Source: Corythucha ciliata
Lineage: Eukaryota > Arthropoda > Insecta > Hemiptera > Tingidae
DNA length: 64,000 nt
Assembly (NCBI GenBank): GCA_038030265.1
Contig: CM075941.1
Coordinates: forward strand, 57,327,952 to 57,391,951
Reading direction: 5' to 3'
A program made the position numbers and the translations under genes. Within the stretch, counting starts at the first letter, position 1. The number at the start of each line of letters is the position of its first letter. Under the pieces are notes generated by a model. That model saw nothing but the letters and a program-made list of their open reading frames with translations. It made no database searches and was not told the DNA's origin. Below are positions 53,388 to 63,590 of the stretch, one piece after another.

Positions 53388-53936
53388 CTAGATCGAGGTG
53401 TTCGGCGTTCGAGTAGTGGCGAAGGATTGAATGCTCTTCTAATGGCCTGATTGGAGAAACTGTGCAGTCACAATTTAGTTTGGGGAATAAGATGCGTCGG
53501 TGAATTTAACCGCCTGCCTAGTGAGCGATCGAACCTTGTTTTCTTTCAAATTTTGCCGGAAAATCGTGTTTGGTTCGGAACAACTGATTGAACGTTATAC
53601 TTCGAATTCAGTATATTGATCAAAATGGTCAGAACAGTCTTTAATCGCCCGAGAGAAATGGTAAAATTAGCCACGGGAATATTGTGACCCATCAAAATTA
53701 CAGCAAGGTGTGGCTCAACGGTTTTTTCTTCATTTTAGCCATAAAGTGGCATCCATACACCGCGAATCAGCAATTTTTTTTATTAATTTAGGCCTGGAAG
53801 TTTCAAAAATACCACGGATGAAGGCTTTTTCACAGTTTTAGCTGGAATATTAGCGCTTTTACGCAACTTTTTGCTGCGTACTTGCCCCCCCAGAAAAGCA
53901 TAATTAGTGCGCCTTCTCATCTTTATCCGCTAAAGG
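53388..53936 (-). repeat. Inverted repeat, right arm (~549 bp)
   Basis: Reverse complement of 50799-51352. Contains the inverse of the duplicated segment's start (CTAGATCGAGGTGTTCGGCG) and of the family B units. Together with copies 1 and 2 it makes three copies of that ~170-bp core within 5.5 kb. Confidence 0.85.
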
Positions 53937-54075
53937 AAAAACACAAATTTACTGCAAACATTCAGAAAAATTGCTAACTCACGGCTAAAATAATGAAAAA
54001 CTGCTAATCTACTGCTGAAATGAAGAAAAAATCGCTAATGAGCCAATAAAATGGAGAAAATCCGAGAACAGTGAC
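53937..54075 (+). repeat. Family B units
   Basis: Four to five units (GCTAACTCACGGCTAAAAT and relatives) directly follow the inverted-repeat arm. Confidence 0.5.
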
Positions 54076-54119
54076 TTCATGAGGGCGCTTGTGAAAGGTT
54101 TGCTCGGAAGCGCCAAACG

Positions 54120-54560
54120 TCCAAGGACGGCACTGGAACACTCCAGGAACGCTCCAACCTCAATGATGACTCAACCACAGCAAAAGTCCAACAACAACAA
54201 AGATCAAACCACAATGGAAAGTCCCTCCTTACCGCAAGCAATGATCCAACTGCAAAAAGCTGAAACTACTGTTAGAACCTCCAACCACAGAGTGAACGTC
54301 CTAACCACAGTAAAGCTTCAAACCACAGTAAAGATCCAACCACAGTAAAGTTCCAACGACAGTAAATGCTCCAAATCACAGTAAAGTTCCAACCACAGTA
54401 AATGCTCCAAATCACAGTAAAGTTCCAACCACAGTAAATACTCCAAATCACAGTAAAGCTCCAACCTTACAGAGGGCCCAACCACAGCAAAGGTCCAACC
54501 ACACCAAAGATCCAACCACGGTGAACCTCTAACCACTGTTATCACTTACAATCACGGTCA
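54120..54560 (+). repeat. Tandem array, family F (CCAACCACAGTAAAG unit)
   Basis: Units of ~15-18 bp, CCAACCACAGTAAAGTT and AATCACAGTAAAGTT, become nearly perfect at 54300-54480, where a ~33-bp dimer repeats three times. The 89-aa plus ORF and 75-aa minus ORF are translations of the array. Shorter relatives lie at 16505-16596 and, reversed, 44355-44470. Confidence 0.75.
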
Positions 54561-55229
54561 TAACCTCCAAACCTGTACTCTCCGTACTTGGCACAATCAC
54601 CGGGCTGAAGAGACCACTTTTATTGGATGGGCGTGTGATTGGGTGAAAATTGGGATTTTTAAGAGACAAACCGCAAGTTCAAGGAGTGGTCACTAGCACG
54701 ATATGAAGCTTTTAGCGACCTCATCAACAGCAGAGAGCACCTTCGAGCTCCACTTAACAAACAGCTTCATCTTCGACCATTCACATTCACACACAAACAC
54801 GGATACGCCATCACATCCATCACCGCAGCAAAAAGCCCAACAAAATTTGACAGTATCCTCGATTCAACAAATATTATGCGAAGCCTTTCGGGACGAGTGA
54901 TCAGGGATAATGGATGACATTCATTTGTGATTTACGTATGTTGATAAAACTATGGTACTCATCTCATGCATTTCAATTAGTGTTTTCATAATATTAGCTC
55001 AGTTCGTTTGTCAGTCCCGGACTACTCCGAGACTCCGAGCAGCACGAGATTTTATAACCTCACGGGTTATCATGTGGAATAACAGGGAAAAAATGATAAA
55101 AGGTTAGTACTTTCAGTGCTGCTAGTGCAGGACCGGACTATGCCCTAAAATGTTGGAGAAAAATGAGAAAATACATGTATTTATTAGTTTTTCTGTGGTG
55201 TCAAGACTATTTTTTTTATAATTAAAGTT
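54561..55229. other. No recognised gene
   Basis: One 65-aa plus ORF (54703-54900) without known motif. Nothing else supported. Confidence 0.35.
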
Positions 55230-55665
55230 TTAAATAATAATCTGTGAATTCACCTTGATAAATTCCTGTAATTCCTCGTTTAAAGCTTGAAGAACTTCCG
55301 GGGTTATGAGGCTTATCGTGGAGAAATTAACTCGAAACAAATACATGAGACTGTGGTAGGAATCACCCGATGCCAAGAACCGGAGCGTGATGGCCAATCT
55401 CGTTGTAACCGATATCGCATTTCTCATATCAGTGTCTTTTTTCCGAACTTTCGGCCCAATCATCCTCGCGAGCAGTTCAAAATCTGACTTGAAGATTCTC
55501 GAAAAGCCAAGAGTCCAGCATAATTTCATTTGTCAGCGACTGATGAAAATCACGACGGCCGAAAAACTGTCGCTGCCACAGCTTCCTGTTTTTTGTTTTT
55601 TTGTTTTTACAGCAGCAGCCAGAACCACTAAAGCAGCAGCGACGTCTACTTCACTATTCATGGTG
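55230..55665 (-). pseudogene. PIF/Harbinger transposase, N-terminal exon, frameshifted
   Basis: On the minus strand, MNSEVDVAAALVVLAAAV starts at 55662. After a frame change at an A-rich stretch near 55590, KLWQRQFFGRRDFHQSLTNE follows. After another near 55505, SDFELLARMIGPKVRKKDTD and MRNAISVTTRLAITLRFLAS, then GDSYHSLMYLFRVNFSTISL. The R-L-A-x-T-L-R-F-L-A-x-G-D-S-Y-x-S-L core and I-x-P-E-V helix are hallmarks of the region before the DDE_Tnp_4 catalytic domain. A donor-like AAG/GTGAAT at ~55250 fits the usual intron. No catalytic exon or terminal repeats are seen downstream, so this is a remnant. Confidence 0.8.
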
Positions 55666-55674
55666 AGGAACTGA

Positions 55675-56220
55675 TATCCATGATGTCCATTCATCCTTTA
55701 TTTTATTTTTTGCCCAGGGATTTGTGAGATAGAATTGTCAGTTCTTGGCCTGCAGGACATACTGGCCCGACCCTCTGGCTAACTGACCTCCTTGTTAGTT
55801 ACCAGATCCAGGGCTGTGGCGCAAGGGCGCATCCATCCCTTGATCTAGGGGTGGGCAGCTTCACTGGCGTAAATGTCAGATGCACCATATTGCCTTATTG
55901 TATACGTATACTCGGTTTTATGTATATTCGACGATCCGAATCTAGAAATCCGTCATCAGAAACTGCATTTGCACAGAAGCTGTCACCATCATCAGTCAAA
56001 AACTAGATCTCAGCTGGAAACCTGTCGTTTGTATCCTTCTACAAACTGATAGATAACCCCCCCCCCCCTCCATCAGAAAGTGTTGCTTTTGGAAATATAC
56101 TTTTAGTTTTGGTCCGTGGCATGGACGATGCCCACTCCCCCCGGAGCTGGCATTTCCATCACACCATAAGTCTCTGGTGCAGGTGGCAAACACGTCTGAT
56201 CAACCCTCATCCTAACGATT
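55675..56220. repeat. Dispersed repeat module and unique sequence
   Basis: Positions 55812-55895 match the module at 670-740 (GGCGCA...CCATCCCTTGATCTAGGGGTGGGCAG, then GTCAGATGCACC). A C-rich run is at 56058-56069. The minus ORF at 55996-56193 spans this run and is not called. Confidence 0.45.
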
Positions 56221-56640
56221 AGGTTCACCAAAACCGGATTTCTAGCGAGCTAAAACCTGGCAAATTATCTTCTTTTTTTTAAAGCAAAGTCTCGCAAAAT
56301 TGGGATTTTAACGAAGCCAAAAATTGGGGAAAAAAGAAAAAAAAAGTTTTTAGTGAACCAAATTGTGAATCAAATCATTTTAATGAGGCAAATCCGCGCA
56401 ATTGCAGTTTGAGCAAGCCAATACCCACGAAATAGCGGGTTTTAAGTGAGAAAATGGTTTTCTGTAACAAGCAAAACCCGAAAAGTTGGCGTTTTGGCGA
56501 ACAAAACCAACGAAATTTTTTTTTTAATGAGGCACACACCACAAAACTGGATTTACAGCCACGAAAATCCTCGAATTTTATTTTTTGGAATCCACTAAAG
56601 TGGTCTTTTAGTGAGTCTAGAACGTCCAAATCGATCTGTG
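56221..56640 (-). repeat. Minisatellite block, family D, reverse orientation
   Basis: ~30-bp units such as AACCAAATTGTGAATCAAATC and CGAAATAGCGGGTTTTAAG, reverse-oriented relative to 1-470 and 47890-48310. Confidence 0.5.
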
Positions 56641-57134
56641 AAATTCGGAGAGGAAATTACAACTGCGATCATCAGGAGGGGGAGTGTTGTGGCGGAAACA
56701 ATCCCGACACATGTTTAATAAAAAATAAAATAATCTTCTAATTGTCTTGTTACTCAAATTGGATTTTATTTTTCCAAAGGACTCTTGTACGTAACATTCA
56801 AGACTATGTTCGTATTGGGCTCTCGATGCTGTTTTATCTCCTTCAAGTAGGATACCCTACGGGCTGCAATTTTTGGCCGCTCAATAAGTATCTTACGATT
56901 AGACAGGCACTTCTTCACCTAAACTCGAGGCGATGTAAGCGAGGCCGAAGGTAATCTTCACCACTGTTCGATCAACGTGTAATTATAGTGGTTGCAAAGG
57001 TGGTCTCACGCCTTCGCGACGTAAAAATACGTGTGTCGCCGATTGCAGTGATGGTGGCGTGTATACATACGATTTGGTCGCATGGTCCGAAATTGATGGC
57101 GTTGGAAGGTTCTGCATAGTTTTTTGAAATTTCT
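56641..57134. other. No recognised gene
   Basis: Short plus ORFs only; nothing supported before the gypsy integrase remnant. Confidence 0.35.
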
Positions 57135-58000
57135 TTACGATTTCAGGAAAATCAGCTCCTCGAGAAAAACAGGACGGTTTGGTTGATGTTTGATGTGAGT
57201 TTGATGGCCGATCGAAGGTGCAACAAAATCATTGGAAGGTTTCCCACTCCATTTGTTGGATGCGTGGCAGATGATTGCTGTTTTTAGAGATCGGTGCCAC
57301 CTTTCAATTAGCCCATTGCTTTGTGAGTGGTAGCTAGTGGTACGAATACGACTTATTCCGAGGATTTTGAGAAGTTCTCGAAAAAGGTTTGACTCGAATT
57401 GACGTCCCTGGTCCGTGGTGATGTTGTTCGGAACTCCAAAACGCGGAATCCACCCGCTCACAAAAGTTGACGCGATGGTTTCAGCTGTTGAGTCTTTGAT
57501 CGCGAACGCTTCGGGCCAACGGGTGAATCTGTCACTGCATGTTAAACCCCATGAAGGGGTCCCACAATGTCAATATGGCAATGGCCGAAACGTTCATTAG
57601 CTGCAGGGAAAAATGAGCGGGAACTCACTGTGTGCTTGTGAATTTTGCAACGTTGACAGTGTAGGCATGTTCGCGCCCATTGTGTACAATCTTTTCGCAT
57701 ACTAGGCCAAAAGTTACGTAGACAAACTTCTTTTACAGTATTGCGAATGCCAGGATGAGTAGGGGCGAGCAATTTCGTCAAAGACTTGACGTCGAAGGGA
57801 TGTGGGAACGAAAGGTCTGATATTTCCGGTTGTTGTGTCACAAATGACAGGATGATTGGCAGCGACCGGAATGAATTTTGAGAAGTGAGAAGGGAATTCG
57901 CTTAGTCGTTTTTGAAGTTCATGGTCTTCGTCCTGTTGACGACTCATGGCATCAAAATCAATTGCCGAAGGAATTTGAATCTCTTCAATGCTCGTTGGGG
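57135..58000 (-). pseudogene. Ty3/gypsy integrase fragment
   Basis: Minus strand, three frames. Upstream linker IPSAIDFDAMSRQQDEDHEL (57714-58097). Zinc-finger region LAPTHPGIRNT...CTQWARTCLHCQRCK (57542-57841; the H-x-x-H region is degenerate, CX2C intact). Core HIDIVGPL (first Asp), then [20 protein letters not shown] in another frame (57465-57530), then [10 protein letters not shown] (second Asp) and [17 protein letters not shown] (Glu) in 57135-57461. Three catalytic acidic positions are recognisable. Frame changes near 57770, 57545 and 57460 and truncation at both ends make it dead. A LINE abuts it at about 57985. It cannot be assigned to the gag/RT remnants elsewhere in the window. Confidence 0.82.
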
Positions 58001-58401
58001 ACGTCAACGTTGATTTGCGGAGCGATAGCTCTGAATGCCACGCTCTACTATCTGTGCTTATGGAATTCGGACTTCGATCTACAGTGGCGGAACACACAAG
58101 AGTGCATTATAATGGCACTAAATTCACGATAGATTTAATTTTCACTAATTTTCATCCTAGTCGGTGCCATAGTGGGGTGATTGCTGAGAGTTTTTCTGAC
58201 CATCGTGCTCTGGGGTTTAGCTTCACGCCACCGGACCGTGGTAAACAGGGGCCACGGATCGCGTTGTCTCGTCGGCTTCTACGCCCCTCTAACCTTGATT
58301 CTCCGAGAGCCACCCTGTCTTCCCCTGGGTTTTGGCTGAGCATGTATGCGACTTCACCCAATACCAGATGTATTTTTGAAGAATTTCCTACACGCGGTTG
58401 A
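57988..58401 (+). pseudogene. LINE endonuclease domain, C-terminal half
   Basis: MLVGDVNVDLRSDSSECHAL carries the G-D-x-N motif of AP-type endonucleases, TKFTIDLIFTN the D-x-I-F-T-N motif, and SFSDHRALGF the terminal S-D-H. The frame continues as a linker to 58401. The first catalytic region of the domain is missing because of the 5' truncation. The minus ORF at 58152-58493 is its shadow. Confidence 0.8.
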
Positions 58402-59605
58402 CGTCTCCTGCCCGTGGAACTCAGGAATGCACAGACTGTTGAAGACCCAGAAATATGCTTGGTATGGACCAGAATTGGCGTTGAAACGTGCACGATGTGA
58501 GACCTTCCTTCATCTCGCTCAGTGCGATCTGAGCAATGCTAACGCGTGGAGATCTGCCTTGACGTCGGCTCGTAGGGATTACCGGCGGAGTCTCAGGCAA
58601 GCTAAGATCAAATATAATGACGATCCAATAATGAATTCAGTCAGCCTGGAAACTAATACATGATGAACTGAAGAGCTCTTGCCATAACTCCGAGGGAACT
58701 GATGGAACTGGGCCGACCGCTCGAGTTATCCCAGTTCCAAAGAAGGGTAAAAAGGATTATGGGGACTATCGACCGATTGCCATTGGGAGTGTTCTGCTTA
58801 AGGTCTTCGAGTTTTTGGTTGGTGAACGTCTTTCGGCGTTTTTGGAATCTTCCGCAATTTTGTCGGATTGTCAGTACGGTTTTCGTCGTGGCCGGAGCAC
58901 CACCACGGCTGCTCTTGATCTGTTGCGGCAGTGTCTTCGTGGTCTGGAAAATAAAGAGAAAGTCTCTTTGCGTCTCTTTGACCTTTCTCGCGCGTTTGAC
59001 TCCATAAACCTTGGTGTTCTCAGAACGGGAAGCTGCACATCCTTGGGGTAGTTGATTCAACTGTACAGTTGATAATGTCACTTATTTAGTTATTTCTGGA
59101 TGGGTCACTTATTGTCAGCTATGGCGGTGACATTTCCGAAATTCTCCCCACATTTGACATTGGCACTATTCTCGGCCCGTTACTCTTCATTATATACATT
59201 AATGATTTGCCTTTGCATATCACTAAGCATGGAATTCATCCATACTTTTACGCTGATGATCTGACAGTCGTTTGCTCTAGTTGCTCGATGGGCTCTACAT
59301 TGGATTTGGTTACCGGGGCTTCATCATGCATGGAAGAATGGTGCCAGATAAATCACCTTGTCCTTAACTCCGCTAAGACGCAGGATCTCACATTCGGGCT
59401 GTCCTCCAGCAGTGCCGACTCTCGAAGCGTTAATTTCCTAGGAATTGAGTTTGACACCCGTCTCTCTTGGGAGCCACGCATCGACGCGTTGTGCTCTAAA
59501 CTTGCGAAATCCTTATTTGTAGTGCGACGATTGTCTTATTCTGTTTATGGGTTCTCCGCACTGTGTATTTCTCCCTTTTTCATTCAAGGATGTCTTATGG
59601 AATAA
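58400..59605 (+). pseudogene. LINE reverse transcriptase
   Basis: After a frame-shifted linker (58346-58663), RT reads VIPVPKKGKKDYGDYRPIAI (about 58725-58785), SDCQYGFRRGRSTTTAALDL (about 58865-58925), LRLFDLSRAFDSINLGVL with the first catalytic Asp (about 58970-59020), then after a break FIIYINDLPLHITKHG and HPYFYADDLTVVCSS with the YADD active site (59207-59605). The end ...VNFLGIEFDTRLSWEPRIDA is the standard thumb region. Breaks at about 58740, 59045-59110 and 59200 inactivate it. The domain is otherwise complete and moderately young. Confidence 0.82.
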
Positions 59606-59800
59606 TAGTCTGGGTAAATTCGCCGCATGCACTGAGAGTATTCAAAGCTCTATCCGACTTCTTGCTTGGAAGCCCCCCCGAACTCCTTGCCGAGCTCTCT
59701 TTAAGGAGCATGGTATTCTTACATTTTATGGGGCAGTAATCTTGGAGGTTCTGTCCTACACACATCCGCGAGCAAGTCACAAAAATAAAATAAAATAAAT

Positions 59801-62790
59801 CAAAATCGACCGATGCTTCACATAAAATGCAAGTTGAAAAACGAAGGATGACAAAAGAAAGGCGTTGGGACTGTTCACGTCAAGTAAGCAAAAACTACTT
59901 CTGCTGCCTGGTTCAAAAGGTTCCGACATCCCCCCGGCCACCCCATTACCAAACAATGAAATCGACCCCCCCCCGCCCTATGCATTGTGTCGTACACGGC
60001 TGGCCCTGAGTGTGAGGCAATGGAATAAATCGAAGAAGGTCGATTTTCTCAAGAGAATTTCCTTAGTTGTCAAGCGGAATAAGACCTAAAGGTGAAAGCA
60101 TGCACATCCATTAAGATAGCTGGAACGGACTGATTGGTACTGTAAATACATTTTCAACCTACGAATAAATAGCTAAACCCGAAGAGCTTTTTTTTTTTTT
60201 TTTTTTATTCATTCAACTGGTTTGACATTGCGGATAAATTCAGTGGAAATGAAGGAAAGATAAACTTGTTAAACAAGGTTAACCCGATTACTAAGAGTTA
60301 AAAAGAGTACGGTCTTGTCGGATTTAATTTGGTCCTCAGAGGTTTTTAAGCACGAAGGGAAATTGGTTTTCCCTTCTCAACATTATTGTCTCTCTATTTT
60401 AAGCATTTCCTCCTAGCCTTAATTCAAATCTCGCAATGGTTTTACATGGCCTGTGGACGGGGTGAGGCTAGTTGAATAACAAGCAAACAAAATCTTTTAC
60501 TCTCAATCTTTTTCTTTTCTTTGTTCTTTATTTCCTTCTCCAACAACCTTATGACCCGGTTTTCCCAGTTTCCCGAATAAAACACTCGCTGCGACTGTTT
60601 CTAACTTCTTTATTCCTTATAGGTTCACGTGAAATTATGTTTTAGGCTTCCCAATCTTCCATTTCTGTATCGAATGAAAGTAAAAGCTTATCGTAAAAAG
60701 CTACCTAGATATGAACATTGAACAAGAGGGGAAAATCAGCTATAGGAAGAAAAGAAACGTTGTAGCTGCCGCTCAATTTCTGTGACTCATAAAAAAGATG
60801 TAATACTTTTGTTCCCAGCTTTGGTCTTCACGTATTGCTACCATCATTCCCCTTGAGAGATATTTATATTTCATATGTAGAACCTCTTCCACTTCACCTC
60901 GCTCGCATCACACGACTACTCTTTTCTTTCTTTTTCAGTTACGTATAACAGCGAAAGAGATAAAAATTGAATATGTTGCTTTCTATAACGAGTGTAGGAT
61001 CGTTGAAATGAAAGGAACACGACTAAACAACAATATTATTTCAACCGCTTTAGCAAATTTAATTGATTTGAACGCACCTAATTGCACTAGATGATTTTTT
61101 TTTGGACCTAAAAAAAAGAAAAAAAGCGGCCCAACCCACCCGCTATTGTTGTTGGTCGATAGCCGCGAGACGTTACCATTTACACGCCAAGTCGGAGGTT
61201 ATTTTTCTTTGAAAAAGAAAAGAGTTGTTTGAAGTATGGACGGCGTGAAAAAGGGCAAAGAGTGGGGGGGGGGGGAGAAGCAATTACATGGGGGTGCTTC
61301 AACGCACCGATATATATCGCGGAAAAAGAAGATTAAGTAGAAATTGAAACGGGTTTCTCGCTATTCCTCATTCATGGCATACCCGACTCGCTTTCTTTCT
61401 CTCTTTGTTTGAGTTTTCCCTTTACCAATCTTGAGTTTGCCTATTTTCAATAATTTTCCGACCGGAAAAGAGCGTGTTTCTGCGGCTCTTCCTCCTCTTG
61501 AGTGAAAACATTTAGTGTACTCATCATTTCAATTTTTCTTGTTCCCTTTCTCACACTGTGCCTCAAAATCATGTCTCACAAAGATATTGCCTTGAATTTC
61601 CTGTTCGCCCTTCTGGAAGGCAGCGATAGATTCAAGCGACTCCACATGACAGCGTTCCAAGCCTGTCTGTATTAAGCAAGAAAGATATCGACAATATTTC
61701 TTGAATGAAGACGTTATAAATGTTAACGCTGATACAATATTACATTACGTTTTTTGTTGTTGTTGTTACAGGTAAGAAATGACTCCCATGTTTGAAAGAA
61801 TTTATTGCTTTCGATTAGGTACGCCTGTGCGTATTCCCACAGTGAGCAGGTGAGTGAGACTAAGATAATAAAGTGGAATTTGTTAATAAATACACGAATA
61901 TTTTGTTATGAATGTGAGAATAAGTCTAATTACTGCTCTAATAAACAAAAAAATGGTTTCGGTGACAATACAAAAAGATGAAAACAGCAACGACAAATCT
62001 TAGTTTTTGGCCCAAGTGAACTATACTGGTTGACCCAATGGACCCGAGCTCGCAGATTAGAACCATAAAACTGGGAAATATGGACCCATAACCATTAAGG
62101 CTCTACTTTCCTATGGTAAAACGCGTTCCAAAAAATCTCGGCTTGTATTGCTCCGATTTGTTTGATTTTTTTTTTGCTAAATTCCTCAAAAATTCCATAA
62201 AATTGAAGCCCGCAAGAGTTTTTGCGAAATTTTAAATACTCTCTCCCAGCCACCTCTTATTACCCTCTCCACTTTTTTAATATTTCGATAAACTCGGTTT
62301 AAATCAATTGAAGCTCATAATTTAAATACAATGCCCTGAAGTTAGCCGCATTACAATTTTTGCCGATTTTTCGGAAATTTTATTTAACCCTCTTTTTGTA
62401 TCCTCCTTTCGGCTTGTTCAGAAGATTTAAATGGAGCAAGAAATTTTTTGCATGACATTTTTGCCAAATCTGGCCAGGGGTAGGGGGTAATTCTGTTATT
62501 TTGAAGCCTTGTTCACCCGAAGCGATTTTGTTCGCGATTTTCACGGCACAGCGGGAAAAATCATATGGGTCTTGATTACCTTTCAAGGAAATCACGCGTT
62601 TGCGAACGTTTGTGTGGAGTTGAGAGCGTTTTCACTTGAAAAATCGTTTCGTGTGAACAGGGTTCAAGGCAAGGTATCGAATTTCCTGTCGGAAGTCATG
62701 TGTGTCCATGCGTCTCCAAAAATCCAATGAAATTAGATGGTTTTTGATAAAAAAAAATCCGACGCGTCAAAATTATAGTAACAGAATAAC
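59801..62790. other. No recognised gene; low-complexity tracts
   Basis: T run at 60188-60206, G run at 61265-61276, GTT microsatellite at 61756-61768. Short ORFs near 59827-60089 and 62380-62730 lack motifs. About 3 kb with nothing I can support; this is the longest quiet stretch in the window. Confidence 0.4.
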
Positions 62791-62794
62791 CCCT

Positions 62795-63044
62795 TAAAGG
62801 CCAGGTCACACCTATCATGCACGCTTCCGATCCGACACCGATCATGCATTTTTTGATAGGTGTGGGGACCGTAATAGGCGTTAATACCGAATAATTCACG
62901 GCTACTACGCTTCTCAGCTCTCTCAAATTGCCTTTCCAACCCAAATATAGTCTAACCGCTGCGAGGGTTTCCACAGTCTCCGATTCGACATGCATGATCG
63001 GTGTCGGATCGGAAGCGTGCATGATAGGTGTGACCTGGCCTTAA
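62795..63044. mobile_element. MITE with 52-bp perfect terminal inverted repeats
   Basis: Element 62798-63041 (244 bp). Arms 62798-62849 and 62990-63041 are perfect inverted repeats by eye, starting AGGCCAGGTCACACCTATCA. Flanked by TAA (62795-62797 and 63042-63044), which fits the TWA duplication of Harbinger elements. Read with TTAA as the duplication, a piggyBac assignment is also possible. Perfect arms indicate recent insertion or ongoing copying. No coding content; the ORFs across it are not called. Confidence 0.88.
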
Positions 63045-63190
63045 GCCGTGTACACACGGAGACTTTTCTGTCCTGTCTTCTATTGTAGCTGGTGTTTTAA
63101 GTAGTTAAAAACATTAAAAGTGAAGGAATTGAATTATTTCTTTTTTATTATCCCCATTTTGAAGCCCATGGAGGGGCTTAGTATGAAATT
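63045..63190. repeat. Dispersed repeat with TGTACACACGGAGA end, copy 3
   Basis: Starts CGTGTACACACGGAGACTTT immediately after the MITE. Parallels 38822-38990 through the GAAGCCCATGGA text, so the two share at least 130 bp of alignable sequence. Confidence 0.55.
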
Positions 63191-63590
63191 ATTCGCACAT
63201 AAATTTGAAGCATTTCTATTACCCCCTCTCTTGACCCTCTGCTGAAGTGAAACAAAAAACCAAAATGCTTCGTTTGAACCAAGTTTAAACACTGAAATAT
63301 ATTGCCATATGGGCAGACAAGTACTTGCGCAAGAAATGTCCGACTTTTTCCCAGATTTGTTTCAAGACCTTTTTTTCTGGCAGCATTCTACCTTCTAGAG
63401 GTTTGGGGAACTGAACAGATGATACCTCGACCCCCGTCCTATCATTCCTCGTCTTCTTTTCTCTTCTTAATTCTGCATTTATTAAATTACAAAATGTGGC
63501 CATTAATGTGCGTGGGGACATTAGATTTCTTAAAAGGGTCAAACAGTAAAAAATGTCGTCGTGTGCCTCCCGCACAGAATATTGGGCAAA
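63190..63590. other. No recognised gene
   Basis: Overlapping mirror ORFs at 63285-63625 with no motif; not called. Confidence 0.35.

Larger units (their letters stand above)
57985..59800 (+). mobile_element. 5'-truncated non-LTR retrotransposon (jockey/CR1-like)
   Basis: Plus-strand modules in order: endonuclease end (57988-58400), linker, RT (58730-59605) and a short A-rich simple tail ATAAAATAAAATAAAT at 59785-59800. Several frame changes. The 5' end starts inside the endonuclease, the usual outcome of incomplete reverse transcription. The tail and orientation fix the 3' end. A target duplication was not identified. Confidence 0.8.

Noticed and set aside
54079..54545. Protein-coding ORF rich in Gln/Thr
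   Set aside because: A translation of the CCAACCACAGTAAAG tandem array, open in both strands for that reason.
62380..63022. ORFs of 68-108 codons on both strands
   Set aside because: They run through the perfect MITE arms or are mirror frames.
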